From Candidatus Rifleibacteriota bacterium (GTDB lineage Bacteria > Riflebacteria > Ozemobacteria > Ozemobacterales > Ozemobacteraceae): a DNA stretch of 12,272 nucleotides. Positions 6,659-12,272 of the stretch are shown in pieces. The DNA lies in assembly GCA_017526725.1 (NCBI GenBank), contig JAFXRA010000280.1, forward strand, positions 1-12,272. Reading direction: 5' to 3'. Numbering within the stretch: position 1 is the first letter of the stretch; each line of letters starts with the position of its first letter. The notes beneath the pieces were generated by a model. It searched no databases and had not been told where the DNA came from. It saw nothing but the letters and a program-made list of their open reading frames with translations. Both the position numbers and the translations under genes were made by a program.

Positions 6659-7588
6659 ATGAAAAGTCGAGTTTGTTTCCTTCTAATAGTTTTAACTTTA
6701 TTTGTGTTTGCAGAAAACCTTTATGCCCAAACCACTCAAAGCCAGTTTGGTTATGTAAATGTTTCTGATGCTGTCCTGCTTCACCCAACTATGAGACATT
6801 TTGATATAAAAACAAAATTGTTCAAATTAGAAGCATTAAAAGGAATAAATAGAGAAAAAAGAATAGAAGAAAATAAACAAGAAGCAAAAGCAAAATTAGA
6901 TAATATATCTATGAAAATAAAAGAACTGGAAAGTTCAAAAAAAGAATTAGATGAAGAATATCAGAAAAAAGTAAAAAAAATAACACTTTCCCAAGAAAAA
7001 ATTAAAGATATGTCGGAAAGTGCAAAAAAAAGTTATAATGAAAAGAAGAATCTACTAGAAACAGAGTACCTTATAAAAGCAGATAAACTACGCAAACAGA
7101 TTTATGCTGCCAATAAGGAATTAGGGAACTATGTAAGTAAGCCTATTAATGCAGGTTTAACTTCTCCAAAGGAAACAGATCATATATTCTCTTTAATTCT
7201 AGATGATGTCTATGATGCTATGGAAGCGGTAGCTGCTCATTATAAAGTAGCCTTTGTATTTAACAGTTCTGCAGAAATAGCATATATTGAAAGTGGTATA
7301 ACCATTGATAATCCGATAGGTGAATTCTTAGATAACTTCGACCAGATTGTTTCATCAAAAGATGGTAAAAAGACTACAGGTGAAGCTTTAAACGCCTGGC
7401 TGAGTTCAAAGAATTCGGCGTTTAGAAATGGTAATGACAGACGTCTTTCAGCCTTTGTCATGAAAGGTGGTTTGAACATGACACCCGCTGTTGTTGATTA
7501 TATATATCAAAAACATAAAATTGGCGAAGACCAGCGCAAGTTCATTCTTGAGTTTTTTGAAAAAATCCTAAACAATGAAGAAAACTGA
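6659..7588 (+). CDS. exported OmpH/Skp-like coiled-coil protein
   Basis: Residues 1-23 form a Sec signal peptide (basic start, hydrophobic core, cleavage expected at LYA/Q24). Mature residues begin with FGYVNVSDAVLLHPTM (30-45), like the opening strand of OmpH/Skp proteins. A long charged stretch rich in Lys and Glu (about 60-150) is a clear coiled coil, and VAAHYKVAFVFNSSAEIAYI (191-210) resembles the closing strand. Skp is a trimeric periplasmic holdase for outer-membrane proteins and is about 160 residues; this protein has 309, with an extra C-terminal helical part. The start has AGGAG nine bases upstream and follows the PilW-like gene by 13 bases. In this operon it may chaperone the giant exported protein encoded next. 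That role is an inference from position. Confidence 0.7.
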   Translation: MKSRVCFLLIVLTLFVFAENLYAQTTQSQFGYVNVSDAVLLHPTMRHFDIKTKLFKLEALKGINREKRIEENKQEAKAKLDNISMKIKELESSKKELDEEYQKKVKKITLSQEKIKDMSESAKKSYNEKKNLLETEYLIKADKLRKQIYAANKELGNYVSKPINAGLTSPKETDHIFSLILDDVYDAMEAVAAHYKVAFVFNSSAEIAYIESGITIDNPIGEFLDNFDQIVSSKDGKKTTGEALNAWLSSKNSAFRNGNDRRLSAFVMKGGLNMTPAVVDYIYQKHKIGEDQRKFILEFFEKILNNEEN

Positions 7589-7621
7589 TAAGTAAACCCT
7601 AGATAATCAGGAGGAAATATA

Positions 7622-10600
7622 ATGTCGAACAAGAAAAGCAGAAAACTAATTAATATCATGATGTCAGCAATAATGCTTATGGGTTCTTGTGTGACTGTAA
7701 GTTATGCCGAAGACGCTCCTAAAGCCAAAAATGGTATAGCTTATGTTTTATTGTCTCCTGATATAAGCAATTCTCCTGGTGTTTATAGGTTCAATCTAGG
7801 GAATGGAGATGTCATGAACCCCACTCTTGGCTCTCCATTGTTTACTGTTTCAGATTTAATTGGTTCGGCAAATAAAGATGATATTAAAATCAGTGGTTTG
7901 GCCGCCAATCAAAAGAATCAGATTTTTCTTTTCAAAGCTACAAAAGCATCTGAAGACTCTTTTAAAGACGCTGATCCAGGCTGGCTGCCAAACATGACTT
8001 TCCCTGATGATTCTCCAATATATGTTTCAGCAGCAAAACCAGATGATTTTAACGCTAAAGAATATATTCGTTCTGGTTGTCCTCATGGACCTTATGGCTC
8101 ACCATTCCCATCAAATGATTCGTCTCAATATGTTTTCTGGTATAAAGACGTTACTCTTGCAGGAAATACATATAAATATGTATGTAGATTCAATGGACCT
8201 AATGGCGTTAGATATTTGAATTCCAAAGACGGACTCAGAGGCACTCCAATATGGGATGGAACTTATAAGTCTGATGCCAACAGTACAAATTCTTCAGCAA
8301 TAAAACATCCAAAAGATGAGAAAAAGATAATTCTTCCTTCACATTTTGGCGCTGTTTGCTATTATCTTTATGCAACCACATCCTGCACTAAATATCCTTT
8401 ATTAATTGGTAAACCCATGGATGGAGGAGATTATCTTGACGCAGACGGTAATCTAGTCCAAAGACCTCTATATGAGTTAGATAAAACAAATGGGGCTGGT
8501 GTTTTCCCTGGCGACAGTACATTTGAATCAAAACACTTATTCGCCTGTATAGTTAAACATATTTATCAAAAACGAGAAAACCCACTAGATTTATATTGCG
8601 GTGATGATACTACCACAGGTGCTGTACCTGTTGGTTTAACATTAAAAGAAGAAAGCAAAAAAGTATTAAATTCTATAGACGTTAAAGTTAAAGAAGCTTA
8701 TGGAAAGATCTGCGGTGATAACTGTATTACTGGTGGTGCTCCGCCCGATAATACTGCTATTGCAGCTATGTCAAAAGTTAATGTTGTTACTTCTACAACA
8801 GGCAGACGTTATGGTTTCAATCCATTAGGCGTGTTTTTTAATCCTAAAGAAAGCATAGATGCTTCTTTAAGAGTGGTTGAAAAAGGGAAACCATCTCAAA
8901 CTATTGATATCGCAACAGACGTAAAAGGCGAATATTTTAATAATGTAATAACAAATAAAGATTACTTAGTAGCAAATGGTGTTACCCCTGCAACGATAAA
9001 AACCATAGGGGTATCTTCTAATTTTTCCAAGGGAACTAATTACGATTTTATTTACGGTTCTTCAGCTGACAAATTCGTTGTTCAAGATTCATGGTGGGGT
9101 GTAGGCGGCCTTGCTTATGAATATTATAAAGAAACAGAAGAAAACCCAACCTGTTTAAAGAAAATCGACTATGTTAATAACAATAACCCTGTAGCAGAGG
9201 TTTACACTAATCAACTTACCGGGAAAGTAGACAGTATAGCTATAGATGGTGACGGCTTTCTCTATGCTCTTAAAACAGCAGAAGAACCAACTGACCTCGA
9301 AACAACTAATGCAAATGACGAAATCAGTGCTGGTTCTATTGATCCTGAAAAGGCCATCTCGACAGTATCATTTTCTAAGTATACAGAACCTATTTCTGTT
9401 CAAGTTGAAACTCCTACTAAATGGATAAGAGAAACTATAATAAAAAATGGCAGCGAAGAAACATTGGTGGTAGAAGAAATTCCTAACGGGCAACAAAAGC
9501 CTGGAGATTATAAAAACATTACTCTTATGCAGAATGTTTACAAAACAGTTAAGAGATATGCTCCAGCTGACGGCGGTATAGGAGAAGAAGAAGACCGCGG
9601 TCATATGAAAGTAGGTTTTGATAATTGGAGAAACAGGTTAGAAGTAGCCAGTAATAATTCAATTAAGTTTTCTTATCCTTTCTGGATTCAAGAAGAAGAA
9701 AATGCTAGAATTTCTAACCTGGAAGCAGAACTAGCAGTAGTTAATATTGCCGATTCACCAATTGAAATTAACGGAACAACTAACCATTATATTACTGTTA
9801 TAACTGAAGCAGAAAACACACCTAACTATAAAAATACAACTATAAATGAAGATGAAGAATTTGAATTCAAAGTTGAAGGCTATAAGCCCAAAAAAGTTGA
9901 TGGAAAAGATCCTGGTTTAAAAACTATAGGTGATATATATGATGATAACGGCAATCCTTTCTTAGCCGGTGTAGAATTAAACACTAACCCAAATACTGAA
10001 GGCAAGTATGAACATGATGAAGACGGTGACAGTTTTGCAAGTGGTTTCCCTTCCAGCATGTTTGAAGCAAAAGATTATGCAACAGAAATAACATGGTATT
10101 TTGCTCAAGTTGAAAACACAACAGCCGTAAATTTAATTAATGAATCTAATGATTACGCAAATAAAGAAGATTTGAAATTAGTTAATGATATTGAAAAGTT
10201 TAAGGGAACAGGGTCATTTCTCAGCCATAAATACCAATTTAAACAACCTGGTCGTTATATAATTCAAGCCCATGTTACCTACAATTACTTTTCTAATTTA
10301 GGAACAGCAGACCGTCCAGCACAATTACAGATAGCACAAAAATCTTTTATCACAGAACCACTGCTACTTTCTGTTTATGCTAATGATTTAAACCTTAACA
10401 ATAGTCCTAGTTATATAACCAATATATCTATGACTTTTGATAATAAAAGAAAAAATCTAGACGATTCTGAAAAAGCAGATGATGAAGATTTAACCTGCTT
10501 AGAAGACAATGAATTTGGTGATATTACAATCTCTTTTGATGCTCAATTCTATAGAGATAAATATAACAATGATACCGGCAATTATGAGGTATATGATGGA

Positions 10601-12272
10601 ATTGGCGTTTGGGACTATGATTATTATACAAAATTATATAATAGAGCAAAAAAAATAGCTAATTTAAAAGGTATTATAGATCCTGATATAGCATCAACAA
10701 CACATGTTTATAACTATGGCAGCGGTCGAGAAGATGACTTAGAAAATTCTTTTGTTACGACTATTCTTAATCCAGGAAAAGTCAAAACAACTACTGTAGA
10801 ATCCAGATCAGCTCTTGCTGGAACTCAAGTAGACAAAACCCCAAACAGTAAAGATATGAAATTTATACAATGGGCACTCTACTTAAGAAAAACAGCTAAT
10901 CCAGAAGATGATGTTGTCCAGACGGATGGCTTTTCTATTGTTGACCGTGGGGAATTAATCACTAGCGGAACCTTTGAAAAAGTAGATTTGGAAAAATGCG
11001 AAGAAATAGATGCTAGAAAATATCACATCTCATATACTATACCTCAAGAGAATACCAACAAAATCAGAACACCTAGAGACCCTAAAGATTATACATTAGA
11101 TTTAGAAATTATCTATCCTCGAGTTACATGGCTAAATAATGACCTTAACGATAAAATAGATAATAAAAAAGGACAATACAGCAGTGTTGTTCCATATCTT
11201 GATGCAGAAGACGGTGGAAATGGCCCTAGCCCAATTCACGTCATAAGTATGTTAAAAACCAATTCTTCTGGGAAACTAGTCAACCAAAACTTCAGTAAAA
11301 GTGGCGATGGTATTTCTAGTTTGTATGCAATTCCAACAGGAGAAACTGATCCTAAGCCTCCAATAGTAAAACTTTGTGTTAGAGACAAAGAGATACCCAC
11401 ATTGGAAGACAAATCACAATTAACACAAAAACTGCCTCGAACAGAAACCACAGGTGATCCTTCGGATTCTGCTGATTTCGAATGCGAAATAAAAGACAAC
11501 AATCCATTCCTCTCAGGAACATATATAGCTAAAAAACAAATAAAACAAATCGAAGACGACGAAGCAAAATCAATACCTGTTTTAGCATTACAAAGTTGGG
11601 ACGATGAATCAAAAATTCGTTATGGTATAGAAAACGACAACAGGAAATATGTGGTTAGAAAAGTTCCTGCAGGGAATATAACTGTTGTCAAATCTTCAAC
11701 AGGTGCTCAAGATACCTATTTTGCTCTTGATGATACCTGGAGATTTAACCTTAACTATACTATGACAGTTAATCCATTAGCCCCTGATTATTTTAAACCA
11801 TCATCTTCAAATAATGGTGAAATAACAATTGCAGAAAAAAAGAATCTTAAACCTGAAAACTGGATTGGATCTCTATATTATGGAATTGTAGGCAAAGTTT
11901 GTGATGGTCAAGGGAAAGACGGTAAAAAGACATTACATCATTTCTATAACAAAGACATTTATACAAACAACATAGGAATAGATCAAGAAGGTCTTGATGT
12001 TAATGAAGCATATGAAGTTTCAACCGCACAATATCTGGAAAGAATAGACAATGACCCGCCAAGTATAGAAGTAGAACTGGTTTCTCAAAACGACAACAGA
12101 AGATGGGTATTCCAGCTTATTGAAGGAATAAATGACAGAGTTTGTTATCCTCAAAAGGTAAGTGATTTAGCCCCAAGTACCTTAGTTGTTAAAAACTTAC
12201 TGCTTAAAAATATTAATTTTGATGACACAGAACAAGCTTACGCGACTTATCCGACTGCTACAGTTCCTGGTG
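7622..12272 (+). CDS. very large exported protein of unknown family, candidate pilus-tip or surface protein (partial, runs off the right edge)
   Basis: The frame is open for 1550 codons to the window edge. It starts at an ATG seven bases after a strong AGGAGG (7609-7614). Residues 1-29 are a Sec signal peptide, cleavage expected at SYA/E30. I do not recognise the family. The first part (about 36-560) has strand patterns like propeller blades, for example AYVLLSPDI with GVYRFNL, and SIAIDGDGFLYALK (538-551). The middle has Ig/PKD-like strands such as FKQPGRYIIQAHVTYNY (873-889). Near the edge, DNDPPSIEVELV (1476-1487) looks like the opening of another Ig-like domain. Cysteines are scattered throughout, and Asp, Glu, Asn, Ser and Thr are common, as in extracellular proteins. 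As last visible gene of a minor pilin operon it occupies the place PilY1 has in other bacteria. It could instead be a secreted substrate or surface protein. Confidence 0.8.
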   Translation, partial: MSNKKSRKLINIMMSAIMLMGSCVTVSYAEDAPKAKNGIAYVLLSPDISNSPGVYRFNLGNGDVMNPTLGSPLFTVSDLIGSANKDDIKISGLAANQKNQIFLFKATKASEDSFKDADPGWLPNMTFPDDSPIYVSAAKPDDFNAKEYIRSGCPHGPYGSPFPSNDSSQYVFWYKDVTLAGNTYKYVCRFNGPNGVRYLNSKDGLRGTPIWDGTYKSDANSTNSSAIKHPKDEKKIILPSHFGAVCYYLYATTSCTKYPLLIGKPMDGGDYLDADGNLVQRPLYELDKTNGAGVFPGDSTFESKHLFACIVKHIYQKRENPLDLYCGDDTTTGAVPVGLTLKEESKKVLNSIDVKVKEAYGKICGDNCITGGAPPDNTAIAAMSKVNVVTSTTGRRYGFNPLGVFFNPKESIDASLRVVEKGKPSQTIDIATDVKGEYFNNVITNKDYLVANGVTPATIKTIGVSSNFSKGTNYDFIYGSSADKFVVQDSWWGVGGLAYEYYKETEENPTCLKKIDYVNNNNPVAEVYTNQLTGKVDSIAIDGDGFLYALKTAEEPTDLETTNANDEISAGSIDPEKAISTVSFSKYTEPISVQVETPTKWIRETIIKNGSEETLVVEEIPNGQQKPGDYKNITLMQNVYKTVKRYAPADGGIGEEEDRGHMKVGFDNWRNRLEVASNNSIKFSYPFWIQEEENARISNLEAELAVVNIADSPIEINGTTNHYITVITEAENTPNYKNTTINEDEEFEFKVEGYKPKKVDGKDPGLKTIGDIYDDNGNPFLAGVELNTNPNTEGKYEHDEDGDSFASGFPSSMFEAKDYATEITWYFAQVENTTAVNLINESNDYANKEDLKLVNDIEKFKGTGSFLSHKYQFKQPGRYIIQAHVTYNYFSNLGTADRPAQLQIAQKSFITEPLLLSVYANDLNLNNSPSYITNISMTFDNKRKNLDDSEKADDEDLTCLEDNEFGDITISFDAQFYRDKYNNDTGNYEVYDGIGVWDYDYYTKLYNRAKKIANLKGIIDPDIASTTHVYNYGSGREDDLENSFVTTILNPGKVKTTTVESRSALAGTQVDKTPNSKDMKFIQWALYLRKTANPEDDVVQTDGFSIVDRGELITSGTFEKVDLEKCEEIDARKYHISYTIPQENTNKIRTPRDPKDYTLDLEIIYPRVTWLNNDLNDKIDNKKGQYSSVVPYLDAEDGGNGPSPIHVISMLKTNSSGKLVNQNFSKSGDGISSLYAIPTGETDPKPPIVKLCVRDKEIPTLEDKSQLTQKLPRTETTGDPSDSADFECEIKDNNPFLSGTYIAKKQIKQIEDDEAKSIPVLALQSWDDESKIRYGIENDNRKYVVRKVPAGNITVVKSSTGAQDTYFALDDTWRFNLNYTMTVNPLAPDYFKPSSSNNGEITIAEKKNLKPENWIGSLYYGIVGKVCDGQGKDGKKTLHHFYNKDIYTNNIGIDQEGLDVNEAYEVSTAQYLERIDNDPPSIEVELVSQNDNRRWVFQLIEGINDRVCYPQKVSDLAPSTLVVKNLLLKNINFDDTEQAYATYPTATVPG

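Noticed and set aside
7585..7610. Possible hairpin CTGAT...ATCAG between the OmpH-like gene and the giant gene
   Set aside because: Five pairs with a 16-base loop and no T-run after it; too weak for a terminator or attenuator.
7679..7690. Lipobox-like MGSC in the signal peptide of the giant protein
   Set aside because: The residues before the cysteine do not fit the usual L-[AS]-[GA]-C pattern well, and a normal Sec cleavage site (SYA/E) follows.

Overview
The window comes from an AT-rich, anaerobic, probably diderm bacterium. The evidence is an electron-bifurcating-type [FeFe] hydrogenase (HydABC), a run of type IV pilin-like proteins, an OmpH/Skp-like periplasmic protein and a very large exported protein. 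Genes have ordinary Shine-Dalgarno sites and sigma70-type promoters. The phylum cannot be fixed from the sequence. The mix recalls uncultured gut or sediment anaerobes such as Riflebacteria or Elusimicrobiota, but that is only an impression.

Region 1 (1-3301, minus strand) is the hydrogenase operon, transcribed hydC > hydB > hydA, with hydA running off the left edge. A TTGACG-N17-TATATT promoter drives it. In the leader lies an 18-bp near-palindrome, TTGTTAA-N4-TTCACAA, that matches the operator of the NADH/NAD+ sensor Rex. hydC and hydB overlap in an ATGA. hydA carries an apparent one-base deletion at 293/294 that breaks its frame within a [4Fe-4S] cluster-binding region; the frame resumes perfectly afterwards. 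HydC and HydB exchange electrons with NAD(H), HydA makes or uses H2, and all three carry the expected Fe-S cysteines.

Region 2 (3342-4205, minus strand) is an orphan four-helix membrane protein of unknown function, with its own promoter and a start set by an AAGGAG ribosome-binding site.

Region 3 (4423-12272, plus strand) is one apparent operon: three minor pilin/pseudopilin-like proteins (PilV/GspI-, PilX/GspK- and PilW/GspJ-like), an OmpH-like coiled-coil periplasmic protein, and a secreted protein of more than 1550 residues that is still open at the right edge. The layout parallels minor pilin operons that end in the tip adhesin PilY1, so the giant protein may be a pilus-tip or secretion-linked surface protein with little obvious sequence likeness to known ones. 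The promoter places the start of transcription almost exactly on the first ATG, so the first pilin mRNA may be leaderless.

I saw no tRNA, rRNA, CRISPR array, insertion sequence or convincing rho-independent terminator. No gene-free stretch exceeds about 255 bases.
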